A stretch of DNA of 40,911 nucleotides from an uncultured Bacilli bacterium (GTDB lineage: Bacteria; Bacillota_I; Bacilli_A; RF39; UBA660), in assembly GCA_947626695.1 (NCBI GenBank), contig CANQTE010000006.1, forward strand, positions 1 through 40,911, written 5' to 3'. The notes under the pieces are model-generated. The model was not told the DNA's origin and searched no databases. It was given only the letters and a program-made list of their open reading frames with translations. Below, piece after piece: positions 1-12,161 of this stretch (its first letter is position 1; each line of letters opens with the position of its first letter). The position numbers and the translations under genes were made by a program.

Positions 1-36
1 CGTCAATATTTAAAGTAAGAAAAAATATAGCCTAAA

Positions 37-426
37 CTATATTCTCTTCTTATGATTAATTAATATTTCATCTAATATATTTTTCGCTGCATTATATTCT
101 AAAGTTATTGCTTCTAAAAGAGCAGGTTTATTTAAATTATAAGCGTAATAAGATTTTATTTCATCTCTTCTTATATTCATTAAATTTTCTAAATATGTAA
201 TATATCTATCATCTTCAAAAGTATCAAAATAATCAAAAATACTATCTAAACGATTAAGCATAAATTCTATTTTTCTAGGTACTCGATGAAAAGATACACC
301 TAAAACATTTAATAAAAGATCATAATATTTTTTAGCATATTCATATCCTTGTTCTTCTTCTATTTTTAAAGCATTTTTTAATATAATTTTACTTAATTCT
401 CTTTCACTATAATTATTATCTACCAT
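37..426 (-). CDS. hypothetical protein, 129 aa, helical/charged
   Basis: ORF track; preceded on the minus strand by an AGGAGG-like RBS (ggttcctcct on plus). Confidence 0.65.
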   Translation of the reverse strand: MVDNNYSERELSKIILKNALKIEEEQGYEYAKKYYDLLLNVLGVSFHRVPRKIEFMLNRLDSIFDYFDTFEDDRYITYLENLMNIRRDEIKSYYAYNLNKPALLEAITLEYNAAKNILDEILINHKKRI

Positions 427-602
427 AAGGGGTTCCTCCTATCAATGTGTATTATACTAACATAGTATTTAGAATATGTCAATCTACACCAATGGTATTT
501 ACTCAAAATTAATTTAATGATTGGACTTATTAATTCTCATTGTAAATGCAATAATAAATTTTTATATTAAATCATATTTAAATTCATAACTATGTTATTA
601 AT

Positions 603-2264
603 CTATAACATAGTATTTTTAATTTTAGTTAATGCTCTTTTTAAAGAATTTCTTTGATCTTCATAAGTAGGCTCATCATTTAAAAGTTTTATTTTTTCTT
701 CCAAAGCTAATATTAACTCTTTATTTTCTTTTATTAATTCTGTTAATTTAGTTTCATTTTGCTTTAATTTTTTAATTTCACTTTCTTCTAATTCTTTAGT
801 AATTTTAAGATCATTAAGTAATTCCCGAATGTTAGATAAACTATATGCTAATACTCCTTTTTCATAATCTCCTGGATTATCAATAAACATATAATTAAAG
901 AGTAAATTATAAAATTTATAAATTACTATAGACATAAAAAGAGAAATAATAGTAACAGGTATTTGATTAAATAAATCCTTAGTTACCACAAAATCATTTT
1001 CACTTAATTCAATTTTTTCGATTGTTTTATAATCCTCTTCATAGAAATCTTCTGAATTTAAAGAGTTTTTTTCCTCAATTTCTTTATTTTCTCTTATTCC
1101 TAGCCTTGATAAATCAATATCTAAATATTCTTTAATAGGAATGGATTTTATATTACTTAAATCATAAGTGCTAACTGTTCTAGTATAGAAATTTCCATGT
1201 TGAGTAAAAGGACTATACTCTTTTAAATATACACCAATTCTTGGATTTTGTTCATATACTAATGTAATAGAAGTTTTATCATTACTAGCATTATAAATAG
1301 TATAACGAGTTAAATTTTTTTTGATAATTCCAGCATCTTTTCCAATCTTAAATGAAGCTAAAATTAAAGATACTATTATACTTGTTGAAAGTCCTAAGGA
1401 TGCTATAAATTTAGTAAGTTTAATATAAGTTTCTTTTCTATTTTGAGGATATCTTTTTAAATTTTCTCTACTTTCTAAAACTGATATTCTTAAGTCAGAA
1501 GCTTCTTTTAAATAATCTTTTACTTTTTCTTCTAATTTTACAATCAAAGAAAGACATTCTTCAAGAGATACATTAGAATATACAATTTCTTTAATTAATT
1601 CTAAATTAGCATAATTAGCTTCTATTCCTATCGCATCTAACTTGTTAAGTATAGAGTTAATTAATGTATATTTAGAATCTTGTAAATTCATTGTTTCTAG
1701 TTCTTTTCGTACCATAACATCTATATTAATTAAATGAATTTCATTATCACTTAATAATTTTAAAGTTAAACTATCTCCAGTTGCTTTAATTTCTTCTTTA
1801 ATAAAATTATAAGTTATTAAATAAATATCTGTAATTAAAGGTTCTTCTATTCTATAATCTAAAGTATTAGAATTAACTAATTTTGTTAATAATGCAACTA
1901 AACTCGTTCTTAATTCATCAAAATCTTTTGTGTTTTTTTCTTTTTTAGATAAAAAAATTTTTAAAGAATTAGTAAAAGATGCAATTTTTAAATAAATTTC
2001 ATATTGCATCATAGTTACTAAAAGTTTATTTAATTCAAAACTTGCATTAATATAAATTTGCTCTAAAAAAGCACTTTGATTTAAAGAAACACTACTCTGA
2101 TATTGATAACTATTTTCAACTTCTCTTTGGCAATTATTAATAATTTCTGTTTTTCTATTTTCAAATTCTATAACATTTAAGCCTATATTTTTTAATTTAG
2201 CAATTGTTTTTTCAACTTTAAGTAAGATACTATTATAATTCATAGCTTGATCCATCATAACCAC
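603..2264 (-). CDS. hypothetical coiled-coil membrane protein, 553 aa, two predicted TM segments
   Basis: Long ORF; hydrophobic stretches FIASLGLSTSIIVSLILASF and IPVTIISLFMSIVIYKFYNLLF, with coiled-coil-like charged regions. Confidence 0.75.
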   Translation of the reverse strand: MVMMDQAMNYNSILLKVEKTIAKLKNIGLNVIEFENRKTEIINNCQREVENSYQYQSSVSLNQSAFLEQIYINASFELNKLLVTMMQYEIYLKIASFTNSLKIFLSKKEKNTKDFDELRTSLVALLTKLVNSNTLDYRIEEPLITDIYLITYNFIKEEIKATGDSLTLKLLSDNEIHLINIDVMVRKELETMNLQDSKYTLINSILNKLDAIGIEANYANLELIKEIVYSNVSLEECLSLIVKLEEKVKDYLKEASDLRISVLESRENLKRYPQNRKETYIKLTKFIASLGLSTSIIVSLILASFKIGKDAGIIKKNLTRYTIYNASNDKTSITLVYEQNPRIGVYLKEYSPFTQHGNFYTRTVSTYDLSNIKSIPIKEYLDIDLSRLGIRENKEIEEKNSLNSEDFYEEDYKTIEKIELSENDFVVTKDLFNQIPVTIISLFMSIVIYKFYNLLFNYMFIDNPGDYEKGVLAYSLSNIRELLNDLKITKELEESEIKKLKQNETKLTELIKENKELILALEEKIKLLNDEPTYEDQRNSLKRALTKIKNTML

Positions 2265-2316
2265 CCTTATTTAAATTATAGCATTAATAAACTATGTTAG
2301 CAATAATATTTTTTTA

Positions 2317-3132
2317 CTATTTTATTAAGCTTAATCTTGGAGTAAAACTATTATTTAATTTATTTAATAACTCTCTTATTTCTTTATCTAGTTTAATATT
2401 ACTTGTATTATTAAAACCAATAATAGTTATAATAGGTTCTTCTTTTTCTTTTAAAATAACACTTATTTTAATATCATTAATAGTTTTATTTAAAACTCTA
2501 TAATAACCTTCTCCATTTATTAAACGCATCTCTTCTTCTAAATAAGGAGTATTATTTAACATATTATAAATTCTTAAAATAGTACTATTATTTAAATTAT
2601 ATAATTCATGTTTTTGCCAAGATAAAAAGTAAGTTTTATAAAAATATTCTAAATCAGACATATATCTTTCTTTATTAAAAAAATTAAACATATCTATATC
2701 TAAAGTACTATTTATATCTATAGGAATAATAAGTTCATAAATATGAGTATTAACTTGTTTTATTATAGTTACTGCATGATTTATAAACTTTTCAATTAAT
2801 AACTTATCTAAATAGTGAATTTCTATTAAACTAGAGGTAAATCCATTAGTAATATAATTATAAGTAAATGTATATTTAATATTTTTATATATTAAAATTA
2901 TTTTAGAGGAAGATATTAAAACACGCATATTCTCTTTATTTGCATATTTTATTAAAAGATTAAGATTAAGAGCATTCTCTGATATTACCTCAATAGAAAA
3001 ACTATTTAATTTACTTATTAAATAACTTAGATTATAAATAATCTTTTTATAAAAGTTTAAATCTTTTAAGCAAGTATCATTTATAACTTTAAATTTAACT
3101 AAATCTGTATTTATTTGATAATTTAACTCCAT
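2317..3132 (-). CDS. hypothetical protein, 271 aa
   Basis: ORF track; tandem with neighbouring minus-strand genes. Confidence 0.7.
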   Translation of the reverse strand: MELNYQINTDLVKFKVINDTCLKDLNFYKKIIYNLSYLISKLNSFSIEVISENALNLNLLIKYANKENMRVLISSSKIILIYKNIKYTFTYNYITNGFTSSLIEIHYLDKLLIEKFINHAVTIIKQVNTHIYELIIPIDINSTLDIDMFNFFNKERYMSDLEYFYKTYFLSWQKHELYNLNNSTILRIYNMLNNTPYLEEEMRLINGEGYYRVLNKTINDIKISVILKEKEEPIITIIGFNNTSNIKLDKEIRELLNKLNNSFTPRLSLIK

Positions 3133-3158
3133 TTTCTTTCCTCTTTTAAAAAAATATG

Positions 3159-3581
3159 TTACTTATTTCCTTGTAACATATTTAGTAAATCAATTTTAAA
3201 TTTATCTTTTGAGGCATTAGCCTTAGAAATCATTATTCCTTTATAAGTAGTAAGTTCACTCATATGTCCTTCAAGTAATATTTCTGTTGGAGTAATAGTA
3301 TCTAACATAACCGTTCCCTCTTTTACATAAACTGTATAGAATAATTTAACTTCTCCATGCACAGCCGCGAACATTTTATCACTTGGTAATTTAAGCTCAT
3401 ATTTTTCTGTGTGTTCTTTTTTATTTGTACTTACAAGCTCACCAATAAAATTACCACTTCTAAGTGCTGGATAATACTCAAAGTTTAATTTTTTGAAAGC
3501 TAGCATATTATACTTTTTTAATGCCCTTTCTAGTTTTTTAAACTCGTTTTCGTTTACATAATCTAAAACATAACCTTTCAT
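3159..3581 (-). CDS. hypothetical protein, 140 aa
   Basis: ORF with strong RBS (agggggttaaattATG on minus) and two consensus promoters upstream. Confidence 0.75.
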   Translation of the reverse strand: MKGYVLDYVNENEFKKLERALKKYNMLAFKKLNFEYYPALRSGNFIGELVSTNKKEHTEKYELKLPSDKMFAAVHGEVKLFYTVYVKEGTVMLDTITPTEILLEGHMSELTTYKGIMISKANASKDKFKIDLLNMLQGNK

Positions 3582-3611
3582 AATTTAACCCCCTATATCA
3601 ATTACGAACTA

Positions 3612-3640
3612 ATTATACCACATTTTTGATTATTTGTCAA
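3612..3640 (-). promoter_or_regulatory. sigma-A type promoter (proximal), TTGACA-17-TATAAT
   Basis: Minus strand reads TTGACAAATAATCAAAAATGTGGTATAAT. Confidence 0.75.
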
Positions 3641-3699
3641 ATATGCGTAAATTTAAGAGATTTTAATCAAATGTGCTTGACTTTATCTCTGATACTTTA

Positions 3700-3728
3700 A
3701 TTATAGCATATTTCCCCTATTTTGTCAA
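3700..3728 (-). promoter_or_regulatory. sigma-A type promoter (distal), TTGACA-17-TATAAT
   Basis: Minus strand reads TTGACAAAATAGGGGAAATATGCTATAAT; overlaps the stop codon of the upstream ORF. Confidence 0.75.
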
Positions 3729-4565
3729 ATTATCGGACCAATTAAGATTATTTTGTAATGTTTTTAAAGCTTCTATTAACTCATATATTAACTCTTTTAT
3801 TTGTTTATTTGTTAAATCACTTTCTAATAAAGCTAAAAATTCAGGATATATCATTTTTAAAGTATTATCTTCACATAATATAAGTCTTGAGATAAGATTT
3901 AGAGTAGATATTACAATTTCCGTTGTTAGATTATTTTCAATATTAGGAATTTGTAAAATATTTAGAAACTCATTACTTTCTAATACTAACATAGTTTTAT
4001 CTACATATATATAGCTTGGCATAGAACTTGTACGATAATCTCTTGCATTTAAAGTAATAGACTTACTTTCTTCTCCTAAAAGTAATTTACTTTCTAAGTC
4101 ATAATCCATAAAATATAAAGAATACTTATAAAAAATTAAGCTTTCTTTCATATTTTCATATTTTTTATTTTGAATTATAGTATTAAGTAAACTTAATATT
4201 AGTTTATTAATATCTGTTTTAAGTGTTTTGGCATAACTTACTAGGTCATCACCATTTATATATTCAAAAATATTTAGAAGTCTAATATGAAAACATTGAG
4301 GGATAAATCCAAGAGGAATTAAGATTGGTTCTTCTATTTGTTTATCTTTATTTAGTTTTTTAATTATTTCTTCTATTTCAAAATTTTTATCTAAAAAAAC
4401 TAAATACTTTTTCTCTTCATTTATTAAATTATTTAATTCTACTAAGCTTGTATTATATTCGATAGTTTCTTTACCATTTATTTCTAATTCGGCTAAATTA
4501 ATATAATAAGCTTCAATTTTTTTTTCTAATTTATATAATTCACTCAAATAATAATCTAAATTCAT
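3717..4565 (-). CDS. hypothetical protein, 282 aa, helical
   Basis: ORF immediately downstream of rpoC on the same strand. Confidence 0.7.
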   Translation of the reverse strand: MNLDYYLSELYKLEKKIEAYYINLAELEINGKETIEYNTSLVELNNLINEEKKYLVFLDKNFEIEEIIKKLNKDKQIEEPILIPLGFIPQCFHIRLLNIFEYINGDDLVSYAKTLKTDINKLILSLLNTIIQNKKYENMKESLIFYKYSLYFMDYDLESKLLLGEESKSITLNARDYRTSSMPSYIYVDKTMLVLESNEFLNILQIPNIENNLTTEIVISTLNLISRLILCEDNTLKMIYPEFLALLESDLTNKQIKELIYELIEALKTLQNNLNWSDNLTK

Positions 4566-4629
4566 AACCTAAAACTCCCTAAAAAATAGTATATCACTAA
4601 AAGCAAAAAAGTAAATAAAAAGAAAGCAA

Positions 4630-7600
4630 TTATTCTTCACTTTCTTCTATTTCTTCATCTATAGTATTATCTTCTGTGTCTGTTAGATTATCATTTGATG
4701 TATCAATTTCTACTTCTTCTTCTGTGTTAGTATCTTCAGCACTTATTTCTTCAGAATTTTCTTCTTTTTCGCTTCCATCTTCAAGTAATTTATCTTCTAA
4801 AAATTCTTGAGCGTCATCTTCCATGAACTCTTTTTCTAAATATATATCAATATCACTATATTCTTTAGAACCTGTCCCGGCTGGTATTAACTTACCTATA
4901 ATAACGTTTTCTTTTAAGCCTCTTAAATAATCTACTTTACCTTTAATTGCAGCGTCAGTTAAAACTCTTGTTGTTTCTTGGAATGAAGCTGCTGAAAGGT
5001 AGCTATCTGTTTCAAGAGAAGATTTAGTTATACCAAGCATAATTGGACGACCTGTTGCGGGGATACCACCACTTAAGATTACAGGTTTATTTCCTTCCGT
5101 AAAGTCATGCATTGAAACAGTCAAACCTTCAACAAACTCTGTATCTCCAGCATCAATAATTCTTACTTTATTAATCATTCTCTTAACGATAATTTCAATA
5201 TGTTTATCGTTAATATCAACACCTTGTAATTTATATACTGATTGAATTTCTTTTAAGATATATTCTTCTGCTGTTAATGGGTCTGTAACTGCAAGTAATT
5301 CTTTTGGAGCAATAGAGCCTTCGGTAAGTTTTTCACCGGCTACAACTTTATCTCCTACTTCAACTCTAAGCTTAGTATTATAATTAGTTATATGTTCACG
5401 AATGCCGGCTTCATTTTCGACAACAACTTTATGTTTTCCACCTAATTCTTCAATAGCAATTACTTTACCATTAATCTCCGCGATAGTAGCTTTATATTTA
5501 GGAGTTCTCGCCTCAAATAATTCTTCAACACGAGGTAAACCTTGAGTAATATCATCTCCACCTGCAACACCACCTGTATGGAAAGTACGCATAGTAAGTT
5601 GGGTACCTGGTTCACCAATTGATTGGGCTGCCATAATACCTACAGCTTCACCAGTTTCAACTAAATTACCTGTTGCTAAGTTACGACCATAACATTTTTG
5701 ACATACACCATTTTGAGTTTTACAAGTTAAAATACTTCTAATTTCAACTTTCTTTATACCTGCTTTAATAATTTTACTAGCAATATTTTCTGTTATAAGT
5801 TCATCTTTATCAACAATTACTTCTTTAGTTTCAGGGTCAATTACTTTTTTAGAAGTATATCTTCCTAAAATTCTTTCTTGTAAAGATTCAATTACAGAAC
5901 CGTCTTTATCATTAACTAAGTCATATACTTCTACACCAGATATAGTACCACAGTCAAATTCTTTAACAATTATATCTTGAGCAACATCAACTAAACGACG
6001 TGTTAAATAACCAGAATCGGCGGTACGTAGTGCTGTGTCGGCAGAACCTTTACGAGAACCGTGAGTTGATAAGAAGAATTCAGATACATCTAGACCTTCA
6101 ATGAAACATGAAGTAATAGGTATTTCAACAGTAGAACCATCTGGCTTTGCCATTAAGCCACGCATACCAGCAAGTTGAGTAAAGTTTGAAATAGAACCAC
6201 GAGCATTTGAATTCATCATCATGAATATTGGATTATCAAAATCATTAGCAGATATTTCTTGAAGTTCTTTTTTAACTTCTTCATTTGCTTCAGTCCATAT
6301 TTCAATAACACTGTTATAACGTTCTTCATCGGTAATAAGACCACGTTTAAATTGTTTATTAACTTTTTCAACTTTTTCTTTAGCATCAGCAATAATTTTA
6401 GGTTTCTTTTTACTTCTTACTATATCAGAAACAGATACAGTAATACCTGCGACAGTAGAATATTTAAAGCCTAAATCTTTTAATTTATCAAGCATAATAG
6501 ATGTTTCAGTAGTTTTATATCTTTTAAATACTTGAGCTATAATCCACTCTAAAGTTTTTTTAACAAATGGTTTAGATAATTCCATTTTAGAAATTACTTC
6601 CGGAATATTTTCTCCCATTGGAATAAAGTATTTATTAGGAGTAATACCTTCTATATTATCTTTAGTTCCTTCATTTACATAAGGAAAAGAATCCGGTAAT
6701 ATTTCATTAAAGATTATTTTACCAACTGTTGTAACTAAATATTTATCTAATTGTTCTTCTGTAAATAATTTATATTTGAAAGAACGAACTGGAATAGCAA
6801 TACGAGTATGTAAAGTTATTTCTCTTCTTTCATAAGCCATCAGTGCTTCATTAGTATTTTTATATACTTTACCTTCGTTTTCTTCGCCAGATTTTTCAAT
6901 AGTTAAGTAACAGTTTCCTAATACCATATCTTGAGATGGTGTAACAATAGGTTTTCCATCTTTAGGATTTAAGATATTACTTGCCGATAACATTAGAATA
7001 CGAGCTTCTGCTTTAGCTTCTTCAGATAATGGAATATGCACGGCCATTTGGTCTCCATCAAAGTCAGCATTAAATCCTGTACAAACAAGTGGGTGTAAAC
7101 GAATAGCTTTTCCTCCAACAAGTTTTGGTTCAAATGCTTGAATACCTAATCTATGAAGTGTTGGAGCACGGTTTAATAAAACTGGGTGTTCTGTGATAAC
7201 ATCTTCAACAATATCCCAAACACATTCATCACGCGTATCTATTAACTTTTTAGCACCTTTAATATTATGAGCAAGTCCTCGTTCAACTAAGCCATGAATA
7301 ACATGAGGCTTAAATAATTCAAGGGCCATTTCTTTTGGTAATCCACATTGATACATCTTTAAGTTTGGTCCAACAACAATAACAGAACGACCAGAATAAT
7401 CAACTCTTTTACCAAGAAGATTTTGACGGAAACGACCTTGTTTACCTTTTAACATACTAGATAAACTCTTTAAAGGACGATTACCCGCGGCCGTTATACT
7501 TCTACCACGACGACCATTGTCAAATAATGAATCTACTGCTTCTTGAAGCATACGTTTTTCATTTTGAACAATAATAGTTGGAGCACCTAATTCTAATAGT

Positions 7601-8409
7601 TTTCTTAAACGATTATTACGATTTATAATACGACGATATAAATCATTTAAATCAGATGTTGCAAAACGTCCACCATCTAATTGAATCATAGGACGAAGTT
7701 CAGGTGGTATAACAGGTAGAACATCTAAAATCATCCATTCAGGTTTATTTCCACTTTCTTTAAATGCTACTAAACAATCTAAACGTTTAACTAAACGAAC
7801 TCTTTTTTGACCTGTTGCATTTTCAAGTTCACTTTTTAGCTTGTCTATTTCTTTATCTAAATCAACCATCATTAATAATTCTTTGATAGCCTCTGCTCCC
7901 ATACCAACTTTGAAAGAATTACCATATTTTTCATAATAAGCACGATATTCTTTATCAGATAAAGTTTGTTTTTGTTCTAAAGGAGCATTTCCTGGGTCTA
8001 TTACAACATAACTAACAAAGTATAATACTTCTTCTAAGTCTCTTGGAGACATATCAAGTACTAAACCCATTTTAGATGGAACACCTTTAAAGAACCAAAT
8101 ATGAGAACAAGGGGCAGCAAGTTCAATATGACCCATTCTCTCACGACGAACACGTGATTTAGTTACTTCAACTCCACATCTATCACATATAACATTTTTA
8201 TATCTTAATCTTTTATACTTACCACAAGAACACTCATAATCTTTAGTAGGGCCAAATATCTTTTCACAGAATAAACCACCACGTTCAGGTTTAAGCGTAC
8301 GATAGTTGATAGTTTCTGGTTTTTCAACTTCACCATAAGACCAACTACGAATCTTTTCTGGTGAAGCTATACCTATCTTAATTCCTTTAAAATTATTAAC
8401 ATCTATCAT
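4630..8409 (-). CDS. rpoC: DNA-directed RNA polymerase subunit beta-prime
   Basis: Motifs [16 protein letters not shown] and [22 protein letters not shown], zinc site [22 protein letters not shown]. Confidence 0.99.
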   Translation of the reverse strand: MIDVNNFKGIKIGIASPEKIRSWSYGEVEKPETINYRTLKPERGGLFCEKIFGPTKDYECSCGKYKRLRYKNVICDRCGVEVTKSRVRRERMGHIELAAPCSHIWFFKGVPSKMGLVLDMSPRDLEEVLYFVSYVVIDPGNAPLEQKQTLSDKEYRAYYEKYGNSFKVGMGAEAIKELLMMVDLDKEIDKLKSELENATGQKRVRLVKRLDCLVAFKESGNKPEWMILDVLPVIPPELRPMIQLDGGRFATSDLNDLYRRIINRNNRLRKLLELGAPTIIVQNEKRMLQEAVDSLFDNGRRGRSITAAGNRPLKSLSSMLKGKQGRFRQNLLGKRVDYSGRSVIVVGPNLKMYQCGLPKEMALELFKPHVIHGLVERGLAHNIKGAKKLIDTRDECVWDIVEDVITEHPVLLNRAPTLHRLGIQAFEPKLVGGKAIRLHPLVCTGFNADFDGDQMAVHIPLSEEAKAEARILMLSASNILNPKDGKPIVTPSQDMVLGNCYLTIEKSGEENEGKVYKNTNEALMAYERREITLHTRIAIPVRSFKYKLFTEEQLDKYLVTTVGKIIFNEILPDSFPYVNEGTKDNIEGITPNKYFIPMGENIPEVISKMELSKPFVKKTLEWIIAQVFKRYKTTETSIMLDKLKDLGFKYSTVAGITVSVSDIVRSKKKPKIIADAKEKVEKVNKQFKRGLITDEERYNSVIEIWTEANEEVKKELQEISANDFDNPIFMMMNSNARGSISNFTQLAGMRGLMAKPDGSTVEIPITSCFIEGLDVSEFFLSTHGSRKGSADTALRTADSGYLTRRLVDVAQDIIVKEFDCGTISGVEVYDLVNDKDGSVIESLQERILGRYTSKKVIDPETKEVIVDKDELITENIASKIIKAGIKKVEIRSILTCKTQNGVCQKCYGRNLATGNLVETGEAVGIMAAQSIGEPGTQLTMRTFHTGGVAGGDDITQGLPRVEELFEARTPKYKATIAEINGKVIAIEELGGKHKVVVENEAGIREHITNYNTKLRVEVGDKVVAGEKLTEGSIAPKELLAVTDPLTAEEYILKEIQSVYKLQGVDINDKHIEIIVKRMINKVRIIDAGDTEFVEGLTVSMHDFTEGNKPVILSGGIPATGRPIMLGITKSSLETDSYLSAASFQETTRVLTDAAIKGKVDYLRGLKENVIIGKLIPAGTGSKEYSDIDIYLEKEFMEDDAQEFLEDKLLEDGSEKEENSEEISAEDTNTEEEVEIDTSNDNLTDTEDNTIDEEIEESEE

Positions 8410-8412
8410 TTA

Positions 8413-11400
8413 TTACACCTCTTCCCCGAAATCTTCTTCTATTTCCTCTAAATCTTCAGCATCTGGCTCTTCATCGAAGTCATCATCAAATTCGTCGTCA
8501 TCACTATCATAATCATCCATGATATCATAGTCCTCATTTGGCATATCGTCTAACTCGTCATCTTTAACTTCAATTTTACCATCTCTAAGTGATGCTTCAG
8601 TATCTATTTCGTCAATTTTAACTGTATCTTCTTTTTCTTCTTCTTCCTCAAGTACTTTAAATTCCACGACATTATCGTCATTATCAATTATTTGCATATC
8701 TAATCCTAATGCTTGGAATTCTTTAATTAATACACGGAAACTTTCTGGAACACCAGCTTGATTAACTGTTTTACCTTTAACAAGTGCTTCATAAACTTTA
8801 ACACGACCTATAATATCATCAGCTTTAACAGTTAGGATTTCTTGTAAAACATGAGCAGCACCATAAGCATATAATGCCCAAACTTCCATTTCTCCAAAAC
8901 GTTGACCACCAAATTGAGCTTTACCACCAAGTGGTTGTTGAGTTACTAATGAATATGGTCCAGTTGCTCTTGCATGTAATTTATCGTCAACCATATGATG
9001 TAATTTTAACATATACATGACACCAACAGATATTCTTTGGTCAAATGGCTCTCCTGTACGTCCATTATAAAGGACTGTTTTACCATCTTTTTCCATGCCT
9101 GCTTTATCCATTTCTTTTCGGATGTCGTCCCAAGTAGCACTGTCAAATACTGGAGTCGCATAATGAACACCTTGAAGTTTTCCCGCCATACCTAAATGTA
9201 ATTCTAAGATTTGACCAATATTCATACGAGATGGAACACCTAGAGGGTTTAACATAACATCAACTGGTTTACCATTTGGTAAATAAGGCATATCTTCTTC
9301 TGGTAAAATTAATGATATAACACCTTTATTACCATGACGACCACTCATCTTATCTCCAACTTGTATTTTACGTTTTTGAATTATATAAACACGAATTATT
9401 TTAGATACTCCAGCAGGAAGTTCATCAGAGTTTTCTTTAGTATATATTTTAACATCATGAACTATACCCGCGGCACCATGTTCAACTCTTAATGATGTAT
9501 CACGAACTTCTCTTGTCTTTTCGCCAAATATTGCATGTAATAATTTTTCTTCACTAGTTAGTTCTTGCATACCTTTTGGAGTTACTTTACCAACTAGGAT
9601 ATCCCCTTCTTTAACTTCCGTACCAATTCTTACTATACCATTAGAATCTAAGTTTTTACGAGCTTCTTCACCAACATTTGGAATATCTCTTGTTATTTCT
9701 TCTGGACCTAATTTAGTATCACGACAATCAATATCATAATGCTCTAAATGAAGAGAGGTATAAACATCATCTTTAACTAATCTTTCATTTAAAATAACAG
9801 CATCTTCATAGTTATAACCATTGAATGTCATAAAAGCAACAGTCATATTTTTACCTAAAGCAAGTTCACCTTTTTCGGTTGATGGTCCATCTGCGATAAC
9901 TTCTCCAGCATGAACTTTATCACCTTTTTTAACTATTGGGTGATGATTTAAGGCCGTAGATGCATTAGTACGTTCAAAATCGGCAAGATAATAAGTATCT
10001 TTTCCTTTAGCATTTGCAACAATTATTTTTTTACTATCAGCATAATCAACTACACCATCTGCTTTACAAACGACAGTTGACCCAGAATCACGCGCGGCAA
10101 TATATTCAACACCTGTTCCGACAATTGGCGCTTCACTTGTTAAAAGTGGTACTGCTTGACGTTGCATATTAGCACCCATTAAAGTACGATTGGCATCATC
10201 ATATTCAAGGAATGGAATACAACTAGTTGTAATAGCAACAATTTGACTTGGTGCAACATCAACATAATTTACAAGTTCTCTTTTTACCATAACGTTATCG
10301 CCATTTAAACGGCATAAGATTTCGTCATTTACAATTCTATTATTTTCATCTAATAAAACAGTAGCTTGAGAAATATAATAATCATGTTCTTCATCTGCAG
10401 TCATATAAGTAACTTCACTTGTTACTACACCATCTATTACTTTACGATATGGAGTCATAATAAAGCCATATTCATTAACTTTGGCATAGCCTGCTAAAGA
10501 TGTAATAAGCCCTATATTTTGACCTTCTGGAGATTCTATTGGACATATACGACCATAGTGACTAGCATTAACGTCACGAACTTCCATACCAGCTCTATCT
10601 CTTGATAATCCACCTGGTCCTAAACTAGATAAACGTCTTTTATCTGTTAACTCGGCAATTGGATTTATTTGGTCCATAAATTTAGATAATTGACTTGAAC
10701 CAAAGAATTCTTTTAAAGCAGCCGTAACTGGTCTAATATTAATTAAAGTCTTAGGTGTAACAGAATCTAACTCTTGAGTAGTCATACGCTCACGAATAAC
10801 TCTTTCCATTCTTGACATACCAGTCTTAAAGACATTTTGAATTAATTCTCCTACTTGTCTTACTCTTCTGTTTCCTAAATTATCTATTTCATCAGTATTA
10901 CCAATATTATCAAGTAAATTTAAATAATATGATACAGATGCGTAAACATCAGGTATAGTAAGACGTCTTACATCAACACTATTATCATTACCAATTATTT
11001 TAATAATTTTCTCTTTATTCTCTTTATCATATACTAAAACTTCTTGTATTTTATCATACTCATCAAGTTCTTCATTAATTATCGTTTTCTTTAAATTAAA
11101 ACCTTTAGCAAAAATTGGTTTAATAAGTTCTAATACTTCTTTTGTAACAAGTGTATCTTTACTTACAACAGTATCTTTACCATCTTTAATATCTTCTGCT
11201 AGAGTACAACCTAAAAGACGGTCTAAAACATTTAATTTTTTATTAAACTTATAACGACCTACTTTAGCTAAATCATAACGAAATCTATCAAAGAATCTAG
11301 TTACTAATTGATTTTTACTACTATCTAATGTTGCTGGTTCTCCTGGTCTTAATTTTTCATAAATTTCAATTAATGCTTCGTCTGTATTACGTGTTGAATC

Positions 11401-12069
11401 TTTTTCAATGGTATTAGTTAAATAATCATTTTCACCAAATACAGCATAAATATCTTCATCACTTGATAAACCTAAAGCTCTTAAAAATGTAGTTATAGGA
11501 ACTTTTCTTGTTCTATCAATACGAACATACATAATATTACGAGCATCTACTTCATACTCTAACCATGTACCTTTATTAGGTATTACTTCTCCACTTATAA
11601 TACGACGACCATTTTTATCTATTTCTCTTTTAAAATAAATAGATGGACTACGTACTAATTGGGAAACAATAACTCTTTCGGCACCATTAATGATGAATGT
11701 TCCTGATTCTGTCATTAAAGGCATATCACCTAAGAATATTTCTTGTTCTTTTACTTCTCCTGTTTCATGAATAAATACTCTTGCTTGAACTTTTAGGGGA
11801 GCAGCATAGTTTACCATTCGTTCCTTTGCTTCTTTCACAGAATATCTTGGAACATCAAAACTATAATCTCCAAATTCTAAAGAGATATTACCCGTGAATG
11901 ATTCGACTGGAAATAAGTCCTCAAAGACTTCTTTGATTCCACTTTCCAAAAATTCTTGATAACTCTTTTTTTGAATTTCAAGTAAATCTTGTAACTCCAT
12001 TGTGTTACGACTCGTAGAGAATGTTCTTCTTTCTCTATGGTCTCCAAATTTTTCAACTTTATAAGCCAC
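8413..12069 (-). CDS. rpoB: DNA-directed RNA polymerase subunit beta
   Basis: Motifs [61 protein letters not shown]. Confidence 0.99.
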   Translation of the reverse strand: MAYKVEKFGDHRERRTFSTSRNTMELQDLLEIQKKSYQEFLESGIKEVFEDLFPVESFTGNISLEFGDYSFDVPRYSVKEAKERMVNYAAPLKVQARVFIHETGEVKEQEIFLGDMPLMTESGTFIINGAERVIVSQLVRSPSIYFKREIDKNGRRIISGEVIPNKGTWLEYEVDARNIMYVRIDRTRKVPITTFLRALGLSSDEDIYAVFGENDYLTNTIEKDSTRNTDEALIEIYEKLRPGEPATLDSSKNQLVTRFFDRFRYDLAKVGRYKFNKKLNVLDRLLGCTLAEDIKDGKDTVVSKDTLVTKEVLELIKPIFAKGFNLKKTIINEELDEYDKIQEVLVYDKENKEKIIKIIGNDNSVDVRRLTIPDVYASVSYYLNLLDNIGNTDEIDNLGNRRVRQVGELIQNVFKTGMSRMERVIRERMTTQELDSVTPKTLINIRPVTAALKEFFGSSQLSKFMDQINPIAELTDKRRLSSLGPGGLSRDRAGMEVRDVNASHYGRICPIESPEGQNIGLITSLAGYAKVNEYGFIMTPYRKVIDGVVTSEVTYMTADEEHDYYISQATVLLDENNRIVNDEILCRLNGDNVMVKRELVNYVDVAPSQIVAITTSCIPFLEYDDANRTLMGANMQRQAVPLLTSEAPIVGTGVEYIAARDSGSTVVCKADGVVDYADSKKIIVANAKGKDTYYLADFERTNASTALNHHPIVKKGDKVHAGEVIADGPSTEKGELALGKNMTVAFMTFNGYNYEDAVILNERLVKDDVYTSLHLEHYDIDCRDTKLGPEEITRDIPNVGEEARKNLDSNGIVRIGTEVKEGDILVGKVTPKGMQELTSEEKLLHAIFGEKTREVRDTSLRVEHGAAGIVHDVKIYTKENSDELPAGVSKIIRVYIIQKRKIQVGDKMSGRHGNKGVISLILPEEDMPYLPNGKPVDVMLNPLGVPSRMNIGQILELHLGMAGKLQGVHYATPVFDSATWDDIRKEMDKAGMEKDGKTVLYNGRTGEPFDQRISVGVMYMLKLHHMVDDKLHARATGPYSLVTQQPLGGKAQFGGQRFGEMEVWALYAYGAAHVLQEILTVKADDIIGRVKVYEALVKGKTVNQAGVPESFRVLIKEFQALGLDMQIIDNDDNVVEFKVLEEEEEKEDTVKIDEIDTEASLRDGKIEVKDDELDDMPNEDYDIMDDYDSDDDEFDDDFDEEPDAEDLEEIEEDFGEEV

Positions 12070-12161
12070 GATTTCACCCCAATATCTAAATTTTAGTGCT
12101 CATTTAAAGAAAAAACAAATACGTCACCAATTTAAAATTTTAGCAACAAAATATTATTATG

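Noticed and set aside
2294-2503. Plus-strand ORF of 69 aa
   Set aside because: Antisense to a longer minus-strand ORF; low-complexity hydrophobic translation typical of AT-rich antisense frames
3673-4014. Plus-strand ORF of 113 aa
   Set aside because: Antisense to the 282-aa ORF and the promoter region; no RBS or family match
6259-6474. Plus-strand ORF inside rpoC
   Set aside because: Fully antisense to rpoC; Phe/Asn-rich low-complexity translation
11877-12077. Second minus-strand frame at the rpoB start
   Set aside because: Out-of-frame overlap of the rpoB 5' end
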